DNA of 64,000 nucleotides, taken from positions 62,001-126,000 of the forward strand of contig NZ_ATZJ01000005.1 of the NCBI RefSeq assembly GCF_000428145.1. Reading direction: 5' to 3'. The notes under the pieces were generated by a model that was given only the letters and a program-made list of their open reading frames with translations, ran no database searches and was not told the DNA's origin. Origin of the DNA: Chitinilyticum litopenaei DSM 21440 (lineage in GTDB: Bacteria > Pseudomonadota > Gammaproteobacteria > Burkholderiales > Chitinibacteraceae). Positions 52,044-60,173 of the stretch are shown here, in pieces (positions within the stretch are counted from its first letter, which is position 1; every line of letters begins with the position of its first letter). The translations under genes were made by a program, and so were the position numbers.

Positions 52044-52493
52044 TCAGTCGTGGTAACGATCCCTGTCCCTGCCGCCCTGACCATGACCACGCCAGCGGCC
52101 GTCGTCATGGCGCGGCTCGTCGTAACGCCGCTCATAACGTCCCCAGCCATCGCCGCGCTCGTGGCGGTGCCGGTAATACGGCACATAGACCTGCTGATAC
52201 CAGTCATCGCGCACGAAATACACCGGACGACCGCAAGCGCTGTAGCGGCGGCAGTGCTTGTACCATTTCTTGGCATGGCCGGGCGGCACGCGCAGATAGA
52301 TCGGCTCGTAATAATGCGGCTGGCGCACGACCACCACCGGCTCGGGATAGAGCAGTCGCGGCGCCGGGGCATTGCCCAGCGTGATCCGGCCATAGAAACG
52401 CGGGTCGCCGATCGTTACCGAAACGCCGACATCGGCCGCGGCGGCCAGTGTTGCGGCGCAGCCCAGCGCCGCGGCAAGCAACCATTTTTTCAT
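52044..52493 (-). CDS. secreted His/Tyr/Arg-rich protein of unknown function
   Basis: 149 residues. A signal peptide (KKWLLAAALGCAATLAAAA) is followed by GVSVTIGDPRFYGRITLG and a Pro/Tyr region (PHYYEPIYLRVPPGHAKKWYKHC); the C-terminal third is rich in His, Arg, Asp and Tyr and probably disordered. Similar small periplasmic proteins are common in Betaproteobacteria. ATG 52493 has AAGGAG upstream. The 283 bases on its 3' side of hss show no gene. Confidence 0.72.
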   Translation of the reverse strand: MKKWLLAAALGCAATLAAAADVGVSVTIGDPRFYGRITLGNAPAPRLLYPEPVVVVRQPHYYEPIYLRVPPGHAKKWYKHCRRYSACGRPVYFVRDDWYQQVYVPYYRHRHERGDGWGRYERRYDEPRHDDGRWRGHGQGGRDRDRYHD

Positions 52494-52776
52494 TGCGGTA
52501 CTCCTTGGCCCCTGCCGGTACCTGCCTGCGCAAGCCCCGCAGCAGCCTTCTGCCGTTGGACACCGGCAGCGGCCATCGCCGCTGCCCCGGGCCGCCAGAC
52601 TGCGGCCCTGATGTTGATGAAACAATGCTACGCGGCAGAGGCTGAATCCCGCGTGAATGCGAACGGGGGCCGGAGAGCAACGGGAGCGACAGGCCGCAAA
52701 CAAGCGGCGACGGGGCCAGCCGCGCCAGGCGGCATGGGCCGGCGGGGCCGGCCTATGAAATGCCCGGGAGTGGCAA

Positions 52777-54207
52777 TCAGACCCGCACGTTCTTGAATTG
52801 CCAGGGATCTTCGCGGTCGAGGTCTTCGGGGAACAGCGCACCCCGCCCCTGCAGCGGGTTCCAGTCGGTGAACTCGCCGATCAGCTCGCCCAGATAGGGG
52901 CTGGCCACCGCCAGCACCTCGCGCCAATCCATGTCGTCCGGGTCGACGATGCCGGCCTGCGGGTGGCGCATGGCCCAGACCACGCCGCCGAGCACGCCGG
53001 CCGCCGTTTGCAGGCTGGTGGCATTGTTGCTCGGACACAGCGTTCGCGCCTCCTCGATGGTCAGGCGCGAACCGAACCAGTAGGCATTGCGCGCATGGCC
53101 GCCAAGCAGCACACCCAGCTCGTCCATGCCGCCGGCAATGTCGTTCGGGCCCAGCGCGCGGCGGCGCGCTTGCAGCTGCCAGCCCTTGCCTTCCAGCTCG
53201 TGCTGCGACAGCACCGCCGCATCACAGGGGTGATAGGCGTAATGCACGGTGGGGCGATAGACCACGTGCTCACCCTCCTTCACCGTCAGGAAATTGGTGA
53301 TGGTGATGGCCTCGCCGTGGGTGACCAGAAAACCGTGGTAGGCACCCTCGCGCGGCGTCCAGCTGCGCACGCGCACCGCCATGCCGGGGCGGTCGAGGTA
53401 GATCGTCGCGTCGCAGCCATAGCCGTGCCGGTGCGCGTCCGCCGGCCAGTGGCGCTCGTGCGAGCCCCAGCCCAGTTCTGCGGGCTGGCGCCCTTCGGCC
53501 GCAAAGGCATCGACCGACCAGGTATTGACGAACTCGCCAGGCTGCTTGGGCACGACCGGCACCTGCGTGTCGCGCTCGGCGATATGGATGGTCCTGATCT
53601 TGAGCCGCTGCGCCAGCGCCGCCCAGCCCGCACGGTCATGCGGCTCCTGCCACTCGCCCTCCGGCAGCACGGCAGCGGCAATATCCAGCAGCGCACGCTT
53701 GACGAAATGCGAGACCAGACCCGGATTCACGCCATGCGTAAGCACCGCCGTCGGACGCACGCCGGGCAGGCGCAAGCCATGCGCGAGCTCGCGCAGCATG
53801 TAATTCGAGCGCTCGGACGGCGGCAGTTTGGGATCGGTATATACGCCCGCCCAGGGCTCGATGCAGGCATCCAGATACAGCACGCCGTGCTCCTGGCACC
53901 AGGCGATCAAATCCAGGCTGGAGACATTGATCGAGAGATTGAGCAGAAAATCGCCCGGCCCGAGTTCCTCGGCAAGGATGTCCTGATAATTGTCGCGGGT
54001 CAGCGTCGCCACGCGCAGTGGCACGCCCAGCGCCAGCCGGCTGTCGTCACGCACCTCGGCGGCGGCCAGAATCGTGATCTGGCCCGGCACCATGTCCACA
54101 TGGCGCAGCAGCAGCGGCAACACCCCGCGGCCAATGCAGCCATACCCCAGCAGCAAGAGGCGTCCGGTGAAGCGCACCGGAGCCTGCGTGTCATATGCGT
54201 TAGCCAT
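52777..54207 (-). CDS. hss: homospermidine synthase
   Basis: 476 residues. Rossmann motif LLLGYGCIGRGVLPLLLRH at the N-terminus; ACIEPWAGVYTDPKL, THGVNPGLVSHFVK and SNNATSLQTAAGVLGGVVWAM are typical of bacterial NAD-dependent homospermidine synthase. It makes sym-homospermidine from putrescine with release of ammonia. ATG 54207 has GGAGG upstream. A dyad lies in its upstream region. Confidence 0.93.
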   Translation of the reverse strand: MANAYDTQAPVRFTGRLLLLGYGCIGRGVLPLLLRHVDMVPGQITILAAAEVRDDSRLALGVPLRVATLTRDNYQDILAEELGPGDFLLNLSINVSSLDLIAWCQEHGVLYLDACIEPWAGVYTDPKLPPSERSNYMLRELAHGLRLPGVRPTAVLTHGVNPGLVSHFVKRALLDIAAAVLPEGEWQEPHDRAGWAALAQRLKIRTIHIAERDTQVPVVPKQPGEFVNTWSVDAFAAEGRQPAELGWGSHERHWPADAHRHGYGCDATIYLDRPGMAVRVRSWTPREGAYHGFLVTHGEAITITNFLTVKEGEHVVYRPTVHYAYHPCDAAVLSQHELEGKGWQLQARRRALGPNDIAGGMDELGVLLGGHARNAYWFGSRLTIEEARTLCPSNNATSLQTAAGVLGGVVWAMRHPQAGIVDPDDMDWREVLAVASPYLGELIGEFTDWNPLQGRGALFPEDLDREDPWQFKNVRV

Positions 54208-54537
54208 GCGTCGGTTCCTCCAGGGCTGAGCGAATGAAAAGGCGTCACGTTTTCATGCACTCAGTCTAGCCCGGATTATTTGCGCAGGCGCGCCAGCTGC
54301 ACTTGCTGTTTTGTTGGCTGTTTTGTTGGCGCTCCCGCTGGCGCGATTCTGGCAGGCGTTCAGGCGCTGTTGATGTTTGATCAATTCCTGCGCGAAGGGC
54401 TGTTTCGCCTCAGAGCAGGGTCTTCGCCGCAATGAGGCAAAAGAACCTGATGACGGCAGATTCCCGTCACGCTGGCTGCCCGGTCAGACGCGGAACACCG
54501 CGGCCACGGCGAGGCGCACCTGCCCCGCACGACCGGC
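54208..54537. other. 330-base intergenic region upstream of hss
   Basis: Contains a dyad ATGAAAA (54234-54240) / TTTTCAT (54250-54256) and a direct repeat of GCTGTTTTGTTG (near 54310-54335). The dyad lies 27 bases before the hss start and may be an operator or leader hairpin. No gene was recognised. Confidence 0.4.
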
Positions 54538-55524
54538 TTACACGCCGCTCTTCACCAGCTTCATCACCGTGCCGTAATCCAGCGTGCGCGCCTGCTGCTG
54601 GATTTGCGGCAGGTATTGCGTCTGCAGCTGGCGGGCCGGCGTCAGCAGTTGGCTGAAGGTGTCCTTCAGCACGGCGGTTTCCATCTTGCGTCCGCCCGCG
54701 TAATAGCGCTTGGCCAGCTGGCCCAGCGCATAGGTGGTGGCAAAGGAAAACGCGATGCCGGTCGCCGCACCGCCGACCTTGCCGGCCGTCTTGCCGGCGT
54801 ATTTGCCCAAGAGGCCGCCCAGCAGCTTGCGGCCGAACTGCTCGACGTACTGCGAGGTGAGTCCGACTCCGGCGGCGGCAAGGAATTCGCGAATGTGGCC
54901 CTGATCCAGCTCGACACCATAGGCCTTGCCCACGCTGTGCACCAGTTTCAGCTGCAGCGGCACGATGGCCATCGTCGCCCAGGATTGCGGCAGCAGCTCC
55001 AGCGCGCCGCAGACAATCGCAAAGCGCAGAACCGAGCCATCGAGCGCGCGCTCGCTTTCCGGTGACAGCGCCAGCAGGGCCGTCTGCACCGGCGGCGGCG
55101 GACTGGTGACGGCGGCGGCAAGCGGAACGGCGGCAGTCGCAGCAGCCGGCGTGTCATAGCCGAACCAGGCATTCGCCTCGTCCTCGATGGTCGTCGCCTC
55201 TCCGCCCAGCTGCAGCGCCGCCTTCAGCTCGGCCAGAAAGGCCGTCTCGGCCGCGCTCTGCCGGCCGTCGGCATCGACCACGCACACCGCCATTTCGAAA
55301 GCCAGCTGGCGCGCGCCCTGCTCCTGCAGCGCCGCCATCGCATCGGCCAGCGTGTAGCGCTTGAGCAGCACGTCCTGGTAAAGCCTGGGCAGATCGACGC
55401 CGCCCCCGCCCAGCGAAGCGGCAATGCCCTTGATGGCATCGCGCTCGCGGCTGTCCTTGTCGCCGTCACAAAACGCCGCCAGCAGCGTGATGGCCAGAAT
55501 GGCCTGCTGTTCGGAATGGGTCAT
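54538..55524 (-). CDS. TerB-like protein with C-terminal DUF697-like membrane-associating part
   Basis: 328 residues. Residues about 5-110 form a TerB-like helical domain with FCDGDKDSRERDAI and AVCVVDADGRQSAAETAFLAEL (paired acidic motifs). The C-terminal half (about 165-300) has a DUF697-like pattern with AGKTAGKVGGAATGIAFSFATTYALG. TerB proteins are linked to metal and stress sensing at the membrane; the substrate is unknown. ATG 55524 has GGAG upstream. Confidence 0.78.
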   Translation of the reverse strand: MTHSEQQAILAITLLAAFCDGDKDSRERDAIKGIAASLGGGGVDLPRLYQDVLLKRYTLADAMAALQEQGARQLAFEMAVCVVDADGRQSAAETAFLAELKAALQLGGEATTIEDEANAWFGYDTPAAATAAVPLAAAVTSPPPPVQTALLALSPESERALDGSVLRFAIVCGALELLPQSWATMAIVPLQLKLVHSVGKAYGVELDQGHIREFLAAAGVGLTSQYVEQFGRKLLGGLLGKYAGKTAGKVGGAATGIAFSFATTYALGQLAKRYYAGGRKMETAVLKDTFSQLLTPARQLQTQYLPQIQQQARTLDYGTVMKLVKSGV

Positions 55525-55617
55525 GGGTGCATCTCCGTGCGAAGCAATCGAAAAGGAAATCGGACACGCTGGTGTGCGCGCGGTTCCATCAGTGGCGCCG
55601 CAGCGGCATACCCTGCC

Positions 55618-55666
55618 AGCGATAATTCTGCAGCCCTTTGAGCTCAATGGCTACAGCCATATACCC
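55618..55666 (+). repeat. 49-bp inverted repeat, copy before the paralogue pair
   Basis: Left part CGATAATTCTGCAGCCC, loop TTTGAGCTCAA, right arm TGGCTACAGCCATATACCC. Left end is degraded, right arm is close to consensus. It lies in the gap between the TerB gene start and the divergent pair at 55810. Confidence 0.68.
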
Positions 55667-55809
55667 ATAGAGCCAAGATGAAGCAAAGCCCTTCTCTTAC
55701 GAAACGCACACGATAGCGGCTTTGTTCTTTCTGCAAAAGCAAGGAACATGCAGGCGAAACCAAGCCGCTTGCCACGTCGTGCAAGCCAACGCTCACCAAG
55801 GAGACCCCC

Positions 55810-56400
55810 ATGGCCATCGCCTGGATCAAGGAAGTCCGCAACTACCACCCCACTGCCACCCTCTCGCTGCGCTGCGAAGACGGACGTCATCCGACTCTCG
55901 GGGAAGGCGCAGACCGCAAGGAATACGGCCGCGACGACACGATCAGCGTGCTGCCTGCCAAGAGCAGCAGCGAGCCGACCATCCTGAAGGCAGACAACTT
56001 CGCCATTCCGTGGAGCTTCAATTTCAGCAATCGCCTGCGCATGAGCACCGAGATCAATAAGCAAAAGGTCGAAGCCACGGCGGAAATCCGCGGCGAAAGC
56101 GCCTGGGATTTCATCCTGATCCGCGATCATGAAATGCGCGAAATTGAAAAAATCGACGCCGGCAGCTGCGGCGACGCGCCGGGCGTCAACCACTCGTGGT
56201 GGATTCTCAGCCTGCATTCCGATGGCGACATCGAATTCCACTGCCTGGAGCGACAGGGCCTGCTGCAGGACGAAGCCATGAACCTCGGGCGTTTCTTCCT
56301 CAGCTTCCTGCTGAATGCCACCGAGCTGGGTGTCAGTGCACTCGAAGTCTACAAGGGCCACAAGAAGGAAAAAGCCGAAAAGGAAAAGGCGAAGGCCTGA
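55810..56400 (+). CDS. unknown protein, first of two tandem paralogues
   Basis: 196 residues, soluble. I do not know the family. Starts AIAWIKEVRNYHP; further conserved between the two paralogues are FAIPWSF, RGESAWDF, RDHEMRE, CGDAPGVNHSWWILSLHSDGDIE and LERQGL. The mixed charged C-terminus (KKEKAEKEKAKA) is unique to this copy. Beta-rich pattern with Trp pairs resembles small lectin- or pore-like folds, but this is only an impression. Shine-Dalgarno GGAG. Probably co-transcribed with the next gene. Confidence 0.7.
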   Translation: MAIAWIKEVRNYHPTATLSLRCEDGRHPTLGEGADRKEYGRDDTISVLPAKSSSEPTILKADNFAIPWSFNFSNRLRMSTEINKQKVEATAEIRGESAWDFILIRDHEMREIEKIDAGSCGDAPGVNHSWWILSLHSDGDIEFHCLERQGLLQDEAMNLGRFFLSFLLNATELGVSALEVYKGHKKEKAEKEKAKA

Positions 56401-56452
56401 TCCGCAGCGCGACCGCTCCACATCCACCCGCCCCCCCGCAAGGAGAACAGCC

Positions 56453-56965
56453 ATGGCCATCGCCTGGATCAAGGAAATCCACAACTACCACCCCAACACC
56501 ACGCTGGCGTTTCAAATCGAGGATTCACGCATCCCCAGCATCGACAACAAGGAAAGCAAAAGCTTTGAACTTCCCCAGGGCCAGCTCACCGCGGACAAGC
56601 TCAGCAATTTCGCCGTGCCCTGGAGCTTTGCCGGCAACCAGCACCTGAAGATCACCGTCAAGGGCGCGCAGACGGATACGTTCTACGTGGAAATCCGCGG
56701 GCGCAGCGGCTGGGATTACCTGGTGTTCCGCGACGCCGAATTCCGCGAATGCGGCGAGGTGGAGCTGGGCTCACAGGGCGACGCGCCCGGTGTCAATCAT
56801 TCATGGTGGGCCATCTGCCTGCACAGCGATGGCAAGCTGGAATGGCACGCGCTGGAGCGCCAGGGCCTGCAGCGCGATGAAGCGCTGGCGCTGGGGCGCT
56901 TCCTGGTCGATCTGAGCGAAAAATCGGTGGGACTGATCATCAAGGCGATTGCTGCGGTAGCGTAA
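56453..56965 (+). CDS. unknown protein, second of two tandem paralogues
   Basis: 170 residues, about 45 percent identical by eye to the protein at 55810. Shared: AIAWIKE at the start, PWSF, IRGRSGWDYLVFRDAEFRECGE, GDAPGVNHSWWAICLHSDGK, LERQGLQRDEALALGRFL. The DNA around both start codons is nearly identical, pointing to a fairly recent duplication. No signal peptide or membrane segment. The 263 bases after it show no gene. Confidence 0.7.
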   Translation: MAIAWIKEIHNYHPNTTLAFQIEDSRIPSIDNKESKSFELPQGQLTADKLSNFAVPWSFAGNQHLKITVKGAQTDTFYVEIRGRSGWDYLVFRDAEFRECGEVELGSQGDAPGVNHSWWAICLHSDGKLEWHALERQGLQRDEALALGRFLVDLSEKSVGLIIKAIAAVA

Positions 56966-57228
56966 CGCTCGCCCAATCGGCCACCCGCCGTGCCGGGTAA
57001 GCCTTGGCGCTGATTTCCGGACTGGCACACTGTGCTCCGGGGTGCTCGCGATGCCGGACCTGGCTGGCAACGGCGGGCCGCCCCCCTGCACGCGAGGAGC
57101 TAGGCGGACTCCAGTCAGGATGGGGGTTCCGGAGTAAAGGCTGCGGAGAAGCACAAGGCGGCAAGCGCTGGCCTGCCAGGCAGTACAGGTATCCGTTCGC
57201 GGCAGTGCCACGTTGACCTCCCGTGCGT

Positions 57229-58758
57229 TTACAACTCGTCCAGCCTTTGCAGATAGCTGGCCGCCTGCGCGCGCAGTGCGGCCAGCTCTTCGGGGGTGAA
57301 GCGGGCCAGATTGCGGTACACCGGCCCCAGGCGCGGATTGCCCTGCAGCCGCTCGGCGTGGCGGGCGAAGAAATCCCAGTACAGGCTGTTGAACGGACAG
57401 GCGCGCTCGCCGGTGCGCTGTTTGCTGCGGTAATGGCAGCCCTGGCAGTAGTCGCCCATTCGGCTGATGTAGGCCGCGCTGCCGGCGTAGGGCTTGCTGG
57501 CCAGCAGGCCGCCGTCGGCAAACTGGCTCATGCCCAGCGTGTTGGGCAGCTCCACCCATTCAAAGGCATCGCTGTAGATGCCCAGATACCATTCATGCAC
57601 CTGCTGGGGGGCAATGCCGGCCAGCAGCGCGAAATTGCCGGTCAGCATCAGGCGCTGGATGTGGTGGGCATAGGCATGCGCCAGCGAGTCGCGGATGGAC
57701 TGGCCCAGACAGGCCATGCGCGTCTCGCCAGTCCAGTACCAGCGCGGCAGCGCCCGTTCATGCTGCAACACATTGTGCCGCGCGTACTCCGGCATGCGCG
57801 CCCAGTACACGCCGCGCACATACTCGCGCCAGCCCAGTATCTGGCGGATGAAGCCTTCGGCGGCCGGCAGCGGCACGGCACCGTGGCGATAGGCGGCCTC
57901 GGCGGCGGCCACGACTTCCGCAGGCGAGAGCAGCTTGATGTTCAGCGCAAAGGACAGCAGCGAGTGAAACAGGCGCGGCTCGTGCCGGCTCATCGCATCC
58001 TGATAGTGGCCAAAGTGCGGCAGGATGTGCGCGATGAACTGCGCCAGCTGCGCCAGCGCTTCGCCCCGATCCAGCGGCCAGCGGCAGGCAGCGGCCTGCG
58101 GATCGCCAAAAGTCTGCACGCCGGCGGACACGATTTCCTGCCAGAGCGCGCGCAGATCCTGCTGCGGGCGCAGGTCGGCGGGCGCAGCAGGCGCGCCCTT
58201 CCAGCTGGCGCGGTTGTCATGGTCGAAATTCCACGCGCCGCCGCAGGGCTTGCCGTCGGGCGCAAGCAGGATGCCGTGGCGGCAGCGCATGTCGCGGTAG
58301 AAATATTCCATGCGCCACTGCGTGCGGCTGCTGAAAAACTGCCCGACCGCGTCGCGCGCGGCGAAGAAATGCGCACTGCTGCACATCTGCACCGCAATCG
58401 CCTGCTGCTGCGCGTAATCGGCCAGCTGGCGATCAAGTCGCCACTCATCCGGTTCCTGGTATTCGATGCGCGTCGCGCGGTAGCGGCGCTGCAGCAGGTC
58501 GAGATTGCCCGGCAGCGACTGGGTATTGGCCGGATCGCTGATCGCGAGGTAATCGACACGATGGCCGGCGTTTTCCAGATTGGCGGCAAAGCGGCGCATC
58601 GCCGCAAAGATCGCCAGCACCTTCTGCGCGTGATGCCGCACGTAATCCGTTTCCTGGCGGATTTCCATCAGCACATACACCACTTCGGGATCGTGCCTTG
58701 CCAGCCAGGGGTGGGCGGGATTGAGCTGATCGCCCAGCACCAGGCGCAGACAGGTCAT
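57229..58758 (-). CDS. FeS-BCP-type (CryB/PhrB) photolyase-related flavoprotein
   Basis: 509 residues. Starts LRLVLGDQLNPAHPWL, the hallmark of the prokaryotic (6-4) photolyase/CryB group. Near the C-terminus lie DYCQGCHYR and RACPFN; with an upstream Cys (MACLGQ) they supply the four ligands of a 4Fe-4S cluster. FAD binding is expected from RMEYFYRDMR and the region around LTGNFALLAG. It should repair (6-4) photoproducts or sense light. The ATG lies in the stop of the cry-DASH gene (ATGACC), giving a coupled operon. Confidence 0.9.
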   Translation of the reverse strand: MTCLRLVLGDQLNPAHPWLARHDPEVVYVLMEIRQETDYVRHHAQKVLAIFAAMRRFAANLENAGHRVDYLAISDPANTQSLPGNLDLLQRRYRATRIEYQEPDEWRLDRQLADYAQQQAIAVQMCSSAHFFAARDAVGQFFSSRTQWRMEYFYRDMRCRHGILLAPDGKPCGGAWNFDHDNRASWKGAPAAPADLRPQQDLRALWQEIVSAGVQTFGDPQAAACRWPLDRGEALAQLAQFIAHILPHFGHYQDAMSRHEPRLFHSLLSFALNIKLLSPAEVVAAAEAAYRHGAVPLPAAEGFIRQILGWREYVRGVYWARMPEYARHNVLQHERALPRWYWTGETRMACLGQSIRDSLAHAYAHHIQRLMLTGNFALLAGIAPQQVHEWYLGIYSDAFEWVELPNTLGMSQFADGGLLASKPYAGSAAYISRMGDYCQGCHYRSKQRTGERACPFNSLYWDFFARHAERLQGNPRLGPVYRNLARFTPEELAALRAQAASYLQRLDEL

Positions 58759-60035
58759 GGCGTGCTCCAGAGCGCACGATACGCGCCATCCGGGTCGTAT
58801 TCAGCGGCCTGCCTGGCCGGGTTGAACCGGCGCGAGCCGCGCGGATCGGTACCGCAGCCGGCGAGGTACAGCCAGTTGCCCTGATTGCTGGCGACGTCGT
58901 AATCAATCAGGCAGGACTCGAACCAGGCCGCGCCGGCACGCCAGTCGCAGCCCAGATCGTGGATCAGGTAGCTGGCGACATTCTGGCGCATGCGGTTGGA
59001 GAGGAAACCCGTGGCGGCCAATTCGCGCATGCCGGCGTCGATCCACGGCTCGCCGGTCTCGCCCCGCCGCCAGCGCGCAAAGGCCTCGGCATCGTGCCCC
59101 GGTGCTGGGCATGGCGGCTGCAGGCCGTGGCGCAGAAACAGCTGCCGGCCAAAGCGCCGCATGAGCCAGCGGAAATACTCGCGCCACAGCAGCTCGAACC
59201 ACAGCCAGTCACTGCCTTCGCTGACGCCCTGCTCGCCCTCGTGCTGCGCCAGCAACCGGGCCGCGCGGCGCACCGAAAGGCTGCCCTGCGCCAGCCAGGG
59301 CGACCATTTGCTGGCGTAATCCGGGCCCATGAGCCCGTTGCGCGTGCGCTTGTAGCTGGCGCCATGCGTTGCGAGCCAGCGCTGCACGCGCGCCTGCGCG
59401 GCCTGTTCGCCGCCGCGCCAGTCGGCCCGGGCATAGGGAAAGCTGCTGCGCGCATCCGGTGGCGGCGGCATCAGCCAGTCGGCGGGCAAGGCGCGGCCAG
59501 GCGCTACGCCATCCGGCCAGGGCGGCAAGGCGGCGGGAGCCGGCAAGGGGGGCACGGGGCTCAGCGCCGCAGCCTGCAACTGCTGGCGAAAGCGCGTAAA
59601 CACCAGCGGCAAGTCAGCCAGGGCAAACGGCAGCTGCGACTCGGTGTACAGCGTATCCTGCCAGCCAGCCAGCACCCGCACACCGGCGGCCTGCAGGTGC
59701 GCCAGCTGCTGCGCCTCTTCGGGCGCGGCCAGCGCTGCGCAGTACACGGTGGCCCCCAGCGCACGCGCCAGCTCCCCGAGGCAGGCCGCGGCATCACCGT
59801 CCAGCAGCAGCAGCCGGCTGCCGCGCCTGCGCAGCCCGGCATCCAGTTCCTTAAGGGTATCGGCCAGTACGTATTTGCGATGTTGACCCAGCCGTTTAAC
59901 CCCCCACTGGGTATCTTCATCGGGCGGCAGCACGTACACAGGCAGCAGCGCATCGGCTGCGGCGCAGGCCGCGCACAGCGCCGGGTTGTCGTCCAGCCGC
60001 AAGTCCTGGCGGAACCAGTAAATGGCGATGCGCAT
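58755..60035 (-). CDS. cryptochrome DASH-type photolyase
   Basis: 426 residues. N-terminal DNA-photolyase domain (IAIYWFRQDLRLDDNPAL), FAD domain with DYASKWSPWLAQGSLSVR and the DASH pattern TGFLSNRMRQNVASYLIHDLG, WFESCLIDYDVASNQGNWLYLAGCGTDPR. DASH proteins repair single-stranded cyclobutane dimers. ATG 60035 overlaps the stop of the DUF2256 gene (ATGA). It is shorter at the C-terminus than some family members. Confidence 0.93.
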   Translation of the reverse strand: MRIAIYWFRQDLRLDDNPALCAACAAADALLPVYVLPPDEDTQWGVKRLGQHRKYVLADTLKELDAGLRRRGSRLLLLDGDAAACLGELARALGATVYCAALAAPEEAQQLAHLQAAGVRVLAGWQDTLYTESQLPFALADLPLVFTRFRQQLQAAALSPVPPLPAPAALPPWPDGVAPGRALPADWLMPPPPDARSSFPYARADWRGGEQAAQARVQRWLATHGASYKRTRNGLMGPDYASKWSPWLAQGSLSVRRAARLLAQHEGEQGVSEGSDWLWFELLWREYFRWLMRRFGRQLFLRHGLQPPCPAPGHDAEAFARWRRGETGEPWIDAGMRELAATGFLSNRMRQNVASYLIHDLGCDWRAGAAWFESCLIDYDVASNQGNWLYLAGCGTDPRGSRRFNPARQAAEYDPDGAYRALWSTP

Positions 60036-60172
60036 CACGCCCCTGCCTTGCGCCGCCGGCAGCGCTCCGAGCAGTAACGCACGGCGTCCCAATCCTTCGC
60101 CCATTTGCGCCGCCAGCTGAAAGGCCGCTGGCACACCGGGCAGAGCTTGCTGGGCAGATCGCTTTTTTGCAT
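60035..60172 (-). CDS. DUF2256 zinc-ribbon-like small protein
   Basis: 45 residues: QKSDLPSKLCPVCQRPFSWRRKWAKDWDAVRYCSERCRRRKAGA in outline, with CPVC and CSERC as a probable zinc site. DUF2256 genes are regularly next to cryptochrome/photolyase genes; function unknown. It starts two bases after the upstream photolyase stop and its stop overlaps the cry-DASH start. Easily missed because of its size. Confidence 0.88.
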   Translation of the reverse strand: MQKSDLPSKLCPVCQRPFSWRRKWAKDWDAVRYCSERCRRRKAGA

Positions 60173-60173
60173 G

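Noticed and set aside
59855..59903. Another 49-bp repeat inside the cry-DASH gene (GGGTATC ... AACCCC)
   Set aside because: The right end lacks ATACC, the arms do not pair well and the loop polarity is wrong.
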